From contig NZ_UTBZ01000228.1 of the NCBI RefSeq assembly GCF_900580865.1, positions 1 to 64,000 on the forward strand: 64,000 bases of DNA. Reading direction: 5' to 3'. The DNA comes from Pseudomonas viridiflava. Its GTDB lineage: Bacteria > Pseudomonadota > Gammaproteobacteria > Pseudomonadales > Pseudomonadaceae. Position 1 is the first letter of the stretch, and each line of letters opens with the position of its first letter. Shown piece by piece: positions 16,897 through 26,488 of the stretch. The notes under the pieces were generated by a model. That model did not search any database. It saw only the letters and a list, made by a program, of their open reading frames with translations, and was not told the origin of the DNA. The translations under genes and the position numbers were made by a program.

Positions 16897-18018
16897 TCAA
16901 CGCTTGCGCAGAATCACGCTGCCAATCGAATAGCCGGCACCGAACGAACTCAGCACCGCCAGCGAGCCGCTCGCCAGATCATCCTGATACTTGTGGAAGG
17001 CAATCACCGAACCTGCGGAGCTGGTGTTGGCGTAGGTGTCGAGAATCACCGGCGCTTCTTCTTCGGTGGCTTCACGGCCAAGCAGTTTGCGCACAATCAG
17101 GTGGTTCATGCTGAGGTTGGCCTGGTGCAGCCAGAAGCGCTTCACGTCGCCGACGTTGAGCTGGTTCTCTTCCAGGTGTTCACCAATCAGCTCGGCAACC
17201 ATCGGGCAGACATCCTTGAACACCTTGCGGCCTTCCTGCACGAACAGTTTGTCGCGGGCACCGATGCCCTCTTCCGCCGCACGATTGAGGAAGCCGAAGT
17301 TGTTGCGGATGTTGTTGGAGAACTTGGTCAGCAGTTTGGTGCTGACCACGTCGAACTGGTGTTTGGACGTCGCGGTGTCAGCGCGCTCGATGATCACCGC
17401 AGTCGCGGCGTCGCCGAAGATGAAGTGGCTGTCGCGGTCACGGAAATTCAGGTGCCCGGTGCAGACTTCCGGGTTGACCATCAGGATCGCTCGAGCCTGG
17501 CCGAGTTGCACGCTGTTGGCCGCCGCCTGAATGCCGAAAGTGGCCGAGGAGCAGGCCACGTTCATGTCGAAACCGAAGCCCTGAATACCCAAGGCTTCCT
17601 GGACTTCGATGGCGATGGCCGGGTAGGCGCGCTGCAGGTTGGAGCAGGCGACGATGACACCGTCGATGTCAGCGGCGGTCTTGCCGGCGCGTTGCAGGGC
17701 TTGTTCGGCAGCACCGATGGCCATCTGACAAAGCACCGACCATTCGTCGTTGGAGCGCTCCGGCAGACGAGGAGCCATGCGTTGCGGATCGAGGATGCCG
17801 TCCTTGTCCATGACAAAGCGGCTCTTGATGCCCGAGGCTTTTTCGATGAACGCGGCGCTGGATTCGGTCAGGGCCTGAACTTCGCCGCTGGCAATGGCCT
17901 CGGCGTTGTCGGCGTTGAACTGGGCGACGTAGGTATTGAAAGACTGCACCAGCTCTTCATTGGAGATGCTGTTGGCCGGGGTGTACAGGCCGGTGCCGCT
18001 GATGACGACGTTATGCAT
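16897..18018 (-). CDS. Beta-ketoacyl-ACP synthase III (373 aa)
   Basis: The thiolase-fold catalytic triad is complete: Cys156 in MNVACSSATFG, His298 in LHQANLSMN and Asn331 in YANTSSAGS. It is longer than housekeeping FabH (about 317-330), with an insertion around residues 30-60. It resembles P. aeruginosa PA3286, a KAS III reported to condense octanoyl-CoA from beta-oxidation with malonyl-ACP to feed fatty acid synthesis. The frame is open upstream to 18072, but homology begins at ATG 18018. It is a stand-alone gene with its own terminator, with no fab genes nearby. Confidence 0.9.
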   Translation of the reverse strand: MHNVVISGTGLYTPANSISNEELVQSFNTYVAQFNADNAEAIASGEVQALTESSAAFIEKASGIKSRFVMDKDGILDPQRMAPRLPERSNDEWSVLCQMAIGAAEQALQRAGKTAADIDGVIVACSNLQRAYPAIAIEVQEALGIQGFGFDMNVACSSATFGIQAAANSVQLGQARAILMVNPEVCTGHLNFRDRDSHFIFGDAATAVIIERADTATSKHQFDVVSTKLLTKFSNNIRNNFGFLNRAAEEGIGARDKLFVQEGRKVFKDVCPMVAELIGEHLEENQLNVGDVKRFWLHQANLSMNHLIVRKLLGREATEEEAPVILDTYANTSSAGSVIAFHKYQDDLASGSLAVLSSFGAGYSIGSVILRKR

Positions 18019-18235
18019 GGTCGTTTCTCTAATCTGTTCAGGCAGAAAGTGCTGGAACCGTCGTACCAACACACAAAGGGTCTATTCCCATCCGGGGGAC
18101 GCAAACCTGGCATCGCTTTATTCCGTCTCGCACCACGGCCGAAGGCTCTGGGTCGCGAAACCGGCGTTTATGGTCGCGAAGTTTGCCATAAACGTGGGCT
18201 TTTGGCGCCTTTCTCAAGCACAACCCACATCCCAA

Positions 18236-18324
18236 TGTGGGAGCGAGCCTGCTCGCGAAGGCAGAGTGTCAGTCACCAGATTCTTGTTTGACACACCGCT
18301 TTCGCGAGCAGGCTCGCTCCCACA
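18236..18324. repeat. Paired REP element, family A, 89 bp
   Basis: The arms TGTGGGAGCGAGCCTGCTCG and the complement. It lies in the 328-base gap between the KAS III start and the hrpA stop; the rest of that gap should hold the KAS III promoter. Confidence 0.92.
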
Positions 18325-18346
18325 GGGGATCGCGTATGCTTCTAGG

Positions 18347-21300
18347 TCAGGCTTCGACCTGGCTCCACTGTTTGTTCAGGCGTTTGTCGGAGATCGGAAC
18401 CTTGGTGCCCAACTGCTGGGCGAACAGTGAGACCCGGTATTCCTCGAGCCACCAGCGATACAGCTCAAGTTGCGGGTCGCGTTTGCCTTCCTGCGCATGT
18501 TTCGCTGCGCGAGTCTGGTATTGCGCCCAGAGGCCGGCAAGTTCGCCGCTCCAGACACGATCCTTCTGCACCTGCGCGCCGAGTTTTTCGAAACGCTGCT
18601 CGACCGCTTTCAGGTAACGCGGGAGCTCTTTAAGCCACTGCATCGGCGTCTCGCGAACAAACCCCGGATACACCAGATTGTTGATTTGCTGCTTGATGTC
18701 ATTCAGCGCCACAGCCTGAGCCAGATCGATCTTGCCCTTGAAGCGCTTCTGCAGACCGTGCCACAGCTTGAGAATCTCCAGCGTCAGACGCGCCACGCGT
18801 TCGGCGTGCTCGGTCCAGTTGCCGCGTTTGCGCTCGGCCAATGCCGCCAACCCGGCGCCGTCGCGGGGCAACGGGTCTTCACCCTCAAGAATGCAGCTGT
18901 CGAGGCTGGCCAGCAGAATGTCTTCGACCAGCGCATCAACCCGACCCAACTCGCGATAGAGCAGGCCCAATTCAGTCTGCCCCGGCAACTTGCCGCGCAA
19001 GAACTTGGCCGGTTCCGCCAATTGCTGCATCAGCAACCGTTGCAAGGCGCGACGATGCTGGAACTCGGCCTCAGCCGGGGTCGAGAAGCGCCCTTCCTTG
19101 ACCGTACCGCCCTCTTCGACCAGCGCCGGATACACCGTCATCGACAGCCCGGCGATCTTCTGCTGAGTCTTTTCCGCCACCGGCGCGAAGACCTTGGCCT
19201 CCACCGGCTGCTGACTTTTCGCACTCTGCGGCACCGCCAGCGCAGCCTGACTGGCTTCGGCAAACCGCGCGGTCAGTTCGGCCAGATCGCGGCCTTCGCC
19301 AAGGAATTTGCCCTGGCCGTCGACAATTTCCAGGTTCATCCGCAGATGCCCCTCGACGCCTTGCTCGGCTTCTGCCCACGCCTCATCGCTGACCCGCGCG
19401 CCGGTCATGCGCAACAACTCGCGGCCCAGCGCCTGCGGCAACGAACCGTCGGCAAAGGTCATGCGTTGCAAGGCAGCCTTGATGAAGTCCGGCACCGGCA
19501 CAAAATTCTTGCGCAGCGCTTTCGGCAAGTTGCGCACGAGGGCGATGCACTTGGCCTCGATCATCCCCGGCACCAGCCACTCCAGGCGTTCTGGCGGTAA
19601 CATCGGCAGCAGCGGCGCCGGTACGCGCAGGGTCACGCCGTCGCGCGGGTGATTGGGTTCGAAGTGATAGGTCAGCGCCAGCTCCAGATCGCCGATGTGC
19701 AGCGTGTCCGGGTAATCACGCGCGGTGACTTCACTGGCCTCGCGGGCCAGCACGTCTTCTTCGCGCATGATCAACAGTTGCGGGTTCTTCTGGCTGTTGA
19801 CTCGATACCAGCTGTCGAAGGTCGCGGTCTGGTGAATCTCCGCCGGCAACCGCGCATCGTAGAACGCATATAGGGTTTCTTCGTCGGCGAGAATGTCGCG
19901 ACGACGGGCCTTGGCTTCCAGTTCGTCGAGCTGTTCCAGCAGTTGCTGGTTTGCCGTCAGGCACTTGGCTCTGGATTGAATCTCGCCACGCACCAGACCT
20001 TCGCGGATAAACAGCTCGCGGGACACCACCGGATCCACCGGGCCGTAATGCACCGGCCGGCGGCCGACCACGATCAGCCCGAACAGGGTGATCTGTTCGA
20101 ACGCCACGACCTGGCCGCGCTTCTTCTCCCAGTGCGGTTCGAAGTGGTTTTTCTTGATCAGGTGCCCGGCCAGCGGCTCGATCCAGTCGGCGTCGATCTT
20201 GGCGACCATGCGCGCGTAAAGCTTGGTGGTTTCCACCAGTTCGGCGGTCATCAGCCACTGCGGGCGCTTCTTGCCAATGCCCGACGACGGGTGAATCCAG
20301 AAACGCCGTTGACGCGCGCCGAGGTAATCGCCGTCCTCGGTTTTCTGGCCGATCTGGCTAAGCAAACCGACCAGCACCGCTTTGTGCAGTTTCGGATAGT
20401 CCGCCGGCTCTTTGTTGAGGCTCAACTGCATGTCGCGGCAGATCAGGCTCAACTGCCGATGGGAATCACGCCACTCGCGCAGGCGCAGGTAGTTGAGGAA
20501 GTTCTTGCGGCACCAGTTGCGCAATGGGCTTGCGGTCAGCGCCTGGCGTTGCTCTTCAAAGCCACGCCACAGATTTACCAAACCGGCGAAATCCGAATCG
20601 ACATCCTTCCACTGTGCGTGTGCCTGATCGGCCGCTTGCTGACGCTCCGGCGGACGCTCGCGCGGGTCTTGAATCGACATGGCACTGGCGACGATCAGCA
20701 CTTCCTGCAAACTGCCAAGTTTGGCCGCTTCAAGCAGCATGCGGCCCATGCGCGGGTCGACCGGCAAGCGCGCCAACTGGCGACCGAGCGGGGTCAGCTG
20801 ACTGTTGCGATCAACCGCCGAGAGTTCTTGCAGAAGATTGAAACCGTCGCTGATCGCCTTGCCATCCGGCGGCTCGATAAACGGGAACGCGGTGATCTCG
20901 CCGAGACGCAGATGCAACATCTGCAGAATCACCGCGGCGAGGTTGGTGCGCAGAATCTCCGGATCGGTAAATTCCGGACGCCCATTAAAATCTTCTTCGC
21001 TGTACAACCGAATGCAGATACCCGGCTCGACCCGGCCGCAGCGACCTTTACGCTGATTGGCGCTGGCCTGGGAAATCGCCTCGATCGGCAGACGCTGCAC
21101 CTTGGCGCGGTAGCTGTAACGGCTGATTCGCGCGGTGCCGCTGTCGATCACGTAACGGATGCCCGGCACGGTCAGCGAAGTCTCGGCGACGTTGGTGGCC
21201 AGCACCACGCGACGGCCCGGGTGCGACTGGAAAATCCGCTGCTGTTCGGCCGGCGACAAGCGTGCATATAAAGGCAGGATTTCAGTGTGCTTGAGCTGAG

Positions 21301-22258
21301 CCTTACGCAGCATGTCGGCGGCGTCGCGAATCTCGCGCTCACCGGGCAGGAACACCAACACGTCACCGGGACTGCGGCGTTCGCTGCGCTCGTAAGCGGC
21401 GATTTCATCGAGGCTAGCGAGGATCGCCTGATCCACCGTCAGGTCATCCTCGACACGGTTGCCCTCTTCGTCCTGCTCCAGCGTTAGCGGGCGATACCAG
21501 GTGTCCACCGGGAAGGTACGACCGGATACTTCAACAATCGGCGCGTCATCGAAGTGCTTGGAGAAACGCTCCAGATCGATGGTCGCCGAGGTGATGATGA
21601 CTTTCAGATCCGGACGACGCGGCAGCAGGGTTTTCAGGTAACCGAGCAAGAAATCGATGTTGAGACTGCGTTCGTGGGCTTCGTCGACGATGATCGTGTC
21701 GTAGCGTTCAAGGTAGCGATCGTTCTGGGTTTCCGCGAGCAGGATGCCGTCGGTCATCAGTTTGATCAGGGTGTTGGAATCGCTCTGATCTTCGAAGCGA
21801 ACCTGATAGCCGACCAGCGACCCGAGCGGTGTGCCGAGTTCTTCGGCGACCCGGCTGGCGACGCTGCGCGCAGCGATTCGACGCGGTTGGGTGTGGCCGA
21901 TCAGACCGTGCTGACCGCGACCGATTTCCAGACAGATTTTTGGCAACTGGGTGGTTTTACCCGAGCCGGTTTCGCCGGCGATGATCAGCACCTGGTGTTT
22001 TTCCAGCGCCTTTTTGATCTCGTCGCGCTTGGCCGCAATCGGCAAACTGTCGTCGTAACGAATCACCGGCAGGCTGGCACGGCGCGCCAGCACCTGATCA
22101 CAGGACGCCTGCATGCGCGTCACCCACTGGGCCAGTTTGGCCTCGTCGGGTTTCTTGCGCAGCTCAAGCAACTGCCGCCGCAGCCGGTGACGGTCGGCGA
22201 GCATGGCGTGATCGAGGTTTTTCAGCAGTTTGTCGATGGAGGGCGATTCGTCGGTCAT
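18347..22258 (-). CDS. hrpA: ATP-dependent RNA helicase HrpA (1303 aa)
   Basis: This is a DEAH-box helicase with Walker A GETGSGKT (95-102), DEAH (192-195), SATIDLERFSKHF and the motif VI region SQASANQRKGRCGR. The helicase-associated and OB-fold regions follow. A long C-terminal domain typical of bacterial HrpA completes it (VYPALVEEGG, QWLKELPRYLKAVEQRFEKL). The length matches E. coli HrpA (1300). In E. coli, HrpA has been linked to processing of fimbrial mRNA and rescue of stalled ribosomes. The gene is complete and unbroken. A repeat array lies directly upstream. Confidence 0.95.
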   Translation of the reverse strand: MTDESPSIDKLLKNLDHAMLADRHRLRRQLLELRKKPDEAKLAQWVTRMQASCDQVLARRASLPVIRYDDSLPIAAKRDEIKKALEKHQVLIIAGETGSGKTTQLPKICLEIGRGQHGLIGHTQPRRIAARSVASRVAEELGTPLGSLVGYQVRFEDQSDSNTLIKLMTDGILLAETQNDRYLERYDTIIVDEAHERSLNIDFLLGYLKTLLPRRPDLKVIITSATIDLERFSKHFDDAPIVEVSGRTFPVDTWYRPLTLEQDEEGNRVEDDLTVDQAILASLDEIAAYERSERRSPGDVLVFLPGEREIRDAADMLRKAQLKHTEILPLYARLSPAEQQRIFQSHPGRRVVLATNVAETSLTVPGIRYVIDSGTARISRYSYRAKVQRLPIEAISQASANQRKGRCGRVEPGICIRLYSEEDFNGRPEFTDPEILRTNLAAVILQMLHLRLGEITAFPFIEPPDGKAISDGFNLLQELSAVDRNSQLTPLGRQLARLPVDPRMGRMLLEAAKLGSLQEVLIVASAMSIQDPRERPPERQQAADQAHAQWKDVDSDFAGLVNLWRGFEEQRQALTASPLRNWCRKNFLNYLRLREWRDSHRQLSLICRDMQLSLNKEPADYPKLHKAVLVGLLSQIGQKTEDGDYLGARQRRFWIHPSSGIGKKRPQWLMTAELVETTKLYARMVAKIDADWIEPLAGHLIKKNHFEPHWEKKRGQVVAFEQITLFGLIVVGRRPVHYGPVDPVVSRELFIREGLVRGEIQSRAKCLTANQQLLEQLDELEAKARRRDILADEETLYAFYDARLPAEIHQTATFDSWYRVNSQKNPQLLIMREEDVLAREASEVTARDYPDTLHIGDLELALTYHFEPNHPRDGVTLRVPAPLLPMLPPERLEWLVPGMIEAKCIALVRNLPKALRKNFVPVPDFIKAALQRMTFADGSLPQALGRELLRMTGARVSDEAWAEAEQGVEGHLRMNLEIVDGQGKFLGEGRDLAELTARFAEASQAALAVPQSAKSQQPVEAKVFAPVAEKTQQKIAGLSMTVYPALVEEGGTVKEGRFSTPAEAEFQHRRALQRLLMQQLAEPAKFLRGKLPGQTELGLLYRELGRVDALVEDILLASLDSCILEGEDPLPRDGAGLAALAERKRGNWTEHAERVARLTLEILKLWHGLQKRFKGKIDLAQAVALNDIKQQINNLVYPGFVRETPMQWLKELPRYLKAVEQRFEKLGAQVQKDRVWSGELAGLWAQYQTRAAKHAQEGKRDPQLELYRWWLEEYRVSLFAQQLGTKVPISDKRLNKQWSQVEA

Positions 22259-22343
22259 CGGGTAGGCAATTCGGTCGTCTATTTATGCAGGGGGCGGATT
22301 GTCGCAGATTTGGGGGATTTGTGGCGTGTCAGGGGGATTGCGG

Positions 22344-22649
22344 CCCTCACCCTAGCCCTCTCCCGGAGGGAGAGGGGACCGATTGGGGGATGCTGAAGGT
22401 ATTCACCGACCTGAAATTACTTCACCGAATCCATAATCGCCAAAATCTTTCAGGTCAATGTTTGGCGCAAGACACCTCTGTCAGCTCCCTCTCCCTCCGG
22501 GAGAGGGGCCGATTGGGTGATACTTCACAGATGCATAGACCTGAAGGAGCCTTGCCGAATCCATAATCGCCAAGGTCTTTCAGGTCGGCGTTTGGCGCAA
22601 GACAACTCGGTCGGCCCCCTCTCCCTCCGGGAGAGGGCTGGGGTGAGGG
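22344..22649. repeat. Tandem repeat array with 130-bp period, closed by inverted ends
   Basis: Three hairpins built on CCCTCTCCCTCCGGGAGAGG lie at about 22357, 22486 and 22616. The spacers between them repeat imperfectly with a period of 130 bases: GATTGGG at 22381 and 22511, and CCGAATCCATAATCGCCAA at 22425 and 22555. The outermost sequences, CCCTCACCCTAGCCCTCTCC on the left and its near complement on the right, form an inverted pair. The array fills the gap between the hrpA start and the aceK stop (22259-22657). I see no gene in it. Confidence 0.85.
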
Positions 22650-22657
22650 TTTCTGGC

Positions 22658-24379
22658 TTATTCGTTATCCAACCCTTTACGCCGATACGGAAAAACATCA
22701 ATGACCTTCCCCGCCCGAATCGCCTCTTGCAGGCTTTTCCAGTAATCAGCGTTATACAACTCGCCATGCAACTGGTCGAACAACTTGCGCTGCCCCGAAT
22801 CAGCAAACAGAAACGGCGGAAATTCCTCGGGAAACACATCCAGCGGCCCGATCGAATACCACGGCTCCGAAGCCATTTCGTCCTCCGGTGTACGCGGCGC
22901 GGGAATGTGACGGAAGTTGGCCTCGGTCAGGAAACAAATCTCGTCATAGTCATAAAACACCACGCGCCCATGCCGGGTGACGCCAAAGTTCTTCAGCAGC
23001 ATGTCGCCGGGAAAAATGTTCGCCGCCGCCAGTTGCTTGATCGCCAGGCCGTAATCCTCCAGCGCCTCGCGCACTTGCGCGTCGTTGGCGTTCTCCAGAT
23101 ACAGGTTGAGCGGGGTCATTCGCCGCTCGGTCCAGCAGTGGCGGATCAATACCGTTTCGCCCTCGACCGAGACGGTGGAAGGCGCGACTTCCAGCAACTC
23201 TTCCAGACACGCCGGATCGAACTTGCTCAGCGGAAAACGGAAATCGGCGAACTCCTGGGTATCGGCCATGCGCCCTACCCGGTCGACACTTTTTACCAGC
23301 CGATACTTCTCGATCACCGTGGCGCGATCGACGTTTTTCGACGGAGAGAAACGGTCCTTGATGATTTTGAACACGGTGTTGAAGCCCGGCAGGGTGAACA
23401 CGCTCATGACCATGCCGCGCACGCCGGGGGCCATGATGAACTGATCATCGGTGTTGGCCAGATGATTGATCAGCGCGCGGTAGAACTCGGATTTGCCGTG
23501 TTTGTAGAAGCCGATCGAGGTGTACAGCTCGGCGATGTGTTTGCCCGGCAAGATGCGCCGCAGGAAGCCGATAAATTCCGCCGGCACCGGCACGTCGACC
23601 ATGAAATACGAACGGGTGAACGAGAAGATGATCGACACGTCGGCTTCGTCGGTGATCAGCGCGTCGATCTGAATCCCGCGTCCTTCGCGGTGCAGCAACG
23701 GGATCACCAATGGCCATTGCTCGTCGCGGGTGTAGATGCGCCCGACCAGATACGCGCCCTTGTTGCGGTAGAGCACGGAGGAGAAAAGCTCGACGCTGAG
23801 CTCAGGATCCTTGCACACCCAGTCCGGCAGATTCTCGCGCAGTTGCGCTTCGAGCCGGATCAGGTCACCCGGCAAATCGGCGTAATCCTCGCTGAAACGG
23901 TAGTCGGCAAAAATGCTCGCAAGCATTCCCGACAACTGCCCTTGCGGCTTGTATGTGCGGGTTTGCGCGGCGCGGGCACGGCGCAGGCTCGGGCGCGTGG
24001 TGTGGATGAACATGCAGCCGTCGCTGATCAGGTCGTGGCTGAACAGCCCGCAGAAAATCGAGTTGTACCAGGTCTCGGACAGCTCATCGTCGAAGCGCAG
24101 GTCGATGACGCTGATGTAGGCGCTTTTCACCAGCGGCCAGCAGCTGACATTCATCAGCGTTTCGTCGTCGAAGTATTCGCGCAGACGGGCGATGGTTTCG
24201 CCGACCTTTTCTTCATAGAGATTGATCCGCGCCGCCGACGCCGTTTGCGTCTCCTGCCAGCGTGCCTGCTCGAAGCGCTCCCGGGCGCCATCGGTGATCC
24301 GCCGGAAATGCTCGCGATAATCGTCGAAGCCATCGAGGATCATGCGGGCGATGTCGGTGGCTGGCCATTGCTGCGGCAT
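22658..24379 (-). CDS. aceK: Isocitrate dehydrogenase kinase/phosphatase
   Basis: The C-terminal half carries the unusual AceK kinase signature: ATP-binding loop APGVRGMVMSVFTLPGFN, then VFKIIKDRFSPSKN, and catalytic DMLLKNFGVTRHGRVVFYDYD. The 573-residue length fits Pseudomonas AceK. The enzyme phosphorylates and dephosphorylates isocitrate dehydrogenase to set the split between the TCA cycle and the glyoxylate shunt. Unlike in E. coli, it is not next to aceB or aceA. The frame opens at 24427, but GAGG placed eight bases before ATG 24379 marks the likelier start. Confidence 0.95.
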   Translation of the reverse strand: MPQQWPATDIARMILDGFDDYREHFRRITDGARERFEQARWQETQTASAARINLYEEKVGETIARLREYFDDETLMNVSCWPLVKSAYISVIDLRFDDELSETWYNSIFCGLFSHDLISDGCMFIHTTRPSLRRARAAQTRTYKPQGQLSGMLASIFADYRFSEDYADLPGDLIRLEAQLRENLPDWVCKDPELSVELFSSVLYRNKGAYLVGRIYTRDEQWPLVIPLLHREGRGIQIDALITDEADVSIIFSFTRSYFMVDVPVPAEFIGFLRRILPGKHIAELYTSIGFYKHGKSEFYRALINHLANTDDQFIMAPGVRGMVMSVFTLPGFNTVFKIIKDRFSPSKNVDRATVIEKYRLVKSVDRVGRMADTQEFADFRFPLSKFDPACLEELLEVAPSTVSVEGETVLIRHCWTERRMTPLNLYLENANDAQVREALEDYGLAIKQLAAANIFPGDMLLKNFGVTRHGRVVFYDYDEICFLTEANFRHIPAPRTPEDEMASEPWYSIGPLDVFPEEFPPFLFADSGQRKLFDQLHGELYNADYWKSLQEAIRAGKVIDVFPYRRKGLDNE

Positions 24380-24777
24380 AGATGAGACCTCTGCGTGCAT
24401 GGGAAATCTGTGCCTGAGCTTAGCCACGCAAGCGTGTGCGCGTGAAGTGCAATTTCTGCCAAATCTGCGTCAGGGTTGTACGCCGATAGCGGTTTTGCAA
24501 AGTTTTTTAAATCGACCGTTCGGTCAGTTAACCGCCTGAGCGGTTCCTCCTCTCGTCCTGCGCCAGCCCGCGAATTCTCTGGGCTTCGGATCCGATACAG
24601 CACAGATGCGTCTAGTCCGTGGCTTTGCTGCGAATTCACGCAACGTCAGCGACGACACCAGATTGGTCTTACCAAAATAGTGGCACTTTGATATACAGCC
24701 CGCCATCACCCGCCTCATAACAAGATCCTCGCTGACGAGGACGACCTCTCCCCCTTCAAAGATCAAGGAGCACACTG
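24380..24777. promoter_or_regulatory. Divergent control region between aceK and the chemoreceptor gene
   Basis: This 398-base gap must hold the promoters of both genes. It contains an inverted repeat GACCG-TT-CGGTC at 24514-24525, set in an AT-rich stretch (AAAGTTTTTTAAATC just before it), a form common for TetR-type operators. No tetR gene is nearby. No open frame in the gap has a credible start. Confidence 0.35.
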
Positions 24778-26403
24778 ATGTCTATCCGGAATCTGCGCAT
24801 AGGTTTGCGCGCCAGTTTGAGCTTTGCCGTTTTGGCCAGTCTGCTGGTGGTGGTCGGCCTGTTTGGTCTGGGCCAAATGAAAACCCTGCGCGAAAGTGCG
24901 GCAGTGATCGAAGAGTCGTGGATGCCGAGTATCGAAAGCATTCATGACGCGGCGGCGAATATCGCCAGCATCCGTCTTGAATCCTTGCGCCTGATCACCA
25001 GCACCCAGTCTGCTGTGCGCGACAGAAGCAAAGGCATCATCAAGGCGCAGCGCGAAGAACTGCTCAAACGACTCGCCGATCACAAAGCCCTGCTCACCAG
25101 CGAAGAAGAACGGCTGATGCTCGATGGCTTGAATGCCAACACCGCCAAGTACATGAGCATTCTCGAACAGATCATCGGCCAGATCGACGCCGGGCAAAGT
25201 GAACAGGCCTACACGCGGCTTAACAATGAACTGGCGCCGCAGGGAACGCTGCTCGACAAAACCCTTGAGCAGATGATCGCGTTCAATCAGCAAGGTGCCG
25301 ACGCCGCCGCCGATGCCGCCGCAGCGATGTACCAACGGGCATTGTGGATCGTCGCGACCATCATCGTGATTGCCCTGATTGCCACGCTGCTGCTGGCCTG
25401 GCAGTTGACCCGCAGCATCACCACCCCGATCAATCAGGCACTGGACGTGGCACGACGCATTGCCGCCGGCGACCTCAGCGGCCAGATCGTCAGCACCGGT
25501 AAAGATGAGGCTGCGCATCTGCTCGACGCCTTGGCCGAGATGCAGGGCAATCTGCGCTCGACCATTCGCGGTATCAGCGAATCGGCGCAGCAATTGGCGT
25601 CCGCGGCCGAGGAAATGAGTTCGGTGATGGAGCAAAGCACCCGCGGCCTGCAACAGCAGAACGATCAGATCGAACAAGCCGCTACAGCAGTCACCGAGAT
25701 GAGCACGGCGGTGGATGAAGTCGCTGCAAACGCGGTGTCCAGCGCCGAGGCGTCTGCCGCGTCGAACGAGGACAGCAAGCACGGCCACGTGCAGGTCAGC
25801 GAAACCATCAGTTCGATTCAGGAGCTGGTCGATGCCGTACTCGGTGCTTCCGAACAAGCCGAGGGCCTGGCCACTCAGGCGCAGGACATCAGTAAAGTGC
25901 TGGAGGTGATTCGCGGGATTGCCGGGCAGACCAATCTGCTGGCGCTCAATGCGGCGATCGAAGCGGCACGCGCCGGTGAAGCCGGGCGCGGTTTTGCCGT
26001 GGTCGCCGACGAAGTGCGTTCGCTGGCACAACGCACACAGAATTCCACCGAAGAAATCGAGCTGATGATCAGCAGCATCCAGCAAGGCACCGGGGCAACA
26101 GTGGGTGCGTTGCAGAGCAGTGCCGAGCAAGCGGGTCAGACGTTGCGCCGAGCCAACAGCGCGGGCCAGGCGCTGGAGAAAATCACCGCGTCAATCTCGC
26201 AGATCAATCAACGCAATCTGGTGATCGCCAGCGCGGCCGAGCAGCAGGCCTTGGTGGCGCGTGAGGTCGATCAGAATCTGGTGACCATCCGTGATCTCTC
26301 GACCCAAACCGCCGCCGGGGCGACTCAGACTTCGGCGGCGAGCCAGGAATTGTCTCGTCTGGCGGTCGATCTCAACGGTCTGGTGACACGCTTTGTGATC
26401 TGA
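24778..26403 (+). CDS. Methyl-accepting chemotaxis protein (541 aa)
   Basis: The order is membrane helix 1 (about 13-32), a periplasmic four-helix-bundle ligand domain (about 33-187), helix 2 (about 188-210), HAMP (about 212-265) and a long cytoplasmic signalling domain. The conserved hairpin tip is EAGRGFAVVADEVRSLAQRT at about 400-420. The C-terminus (LVTRFVI) lacks an NWETF-like pentapeptide, so CheR/CheB would not be tethered there. Ligand specificity cannot be read from the 4HB domain. AAGGAG precedes the ATG. It is a single gene. Confidence 0.93.
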   Translation: MSIRNLRIGLRASLSFAVLASLLVVVGLFGLGQMKTLRESAAVIEESWMPSIESIHDAAANIASIRLESLRLITSTQSAVRDRSKGIIKAQREELLKRLADHKALLTSEEERLMLDGLNANTAKYMSILEQIIGQIDAGQSEQAYTRLNNELAPQGTLLDKTLEQMIAFNQQGADAAADAAAAMYQRALWIVATIIVIALIATLLLAWQLTRSITTPINQALDVARRIAAGDLSGQIVSTGKDEAAHLLDALAEMQGNLRSTIRGISESAQQLASAAEEMSSVMEQSTRGLQQQNDQIEQAATAVTEMSTAVDEVAANAVSSAEASAASNEDSKHGHVQVSETISSIQELVDAVLGASEQAEGLATQAQDISKVLEVIRGIAGQTNLLALNAAIEAARAGEAGRGFAVVADEVRSLAQRTQNSTEEIELMISSIQQGTGATVGALQSSAEQAGQTLRRANSAGQALEKITASISQINQRNLVIASAAEQQALVAREVDQNLVTIRDLSTQTAAGATQTSAASQELSRLAVDLNGLVTRFVI

Positions 26404-26488
26404 CCGATAAGTTGCATGCCCGAATAGCGGTTGCCATCGTCAGGGCACTCGGCAACACTCTCGTCCCGATCAAGGAAGGAGCCCCGCC

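Noticed and set aside
24681..24700. TGGCAC before the chemoreceptor gene, resembling a sigma-54 -24 element
   Set aside because: There is no GC dinucleotide at the required distance for the -12 element.
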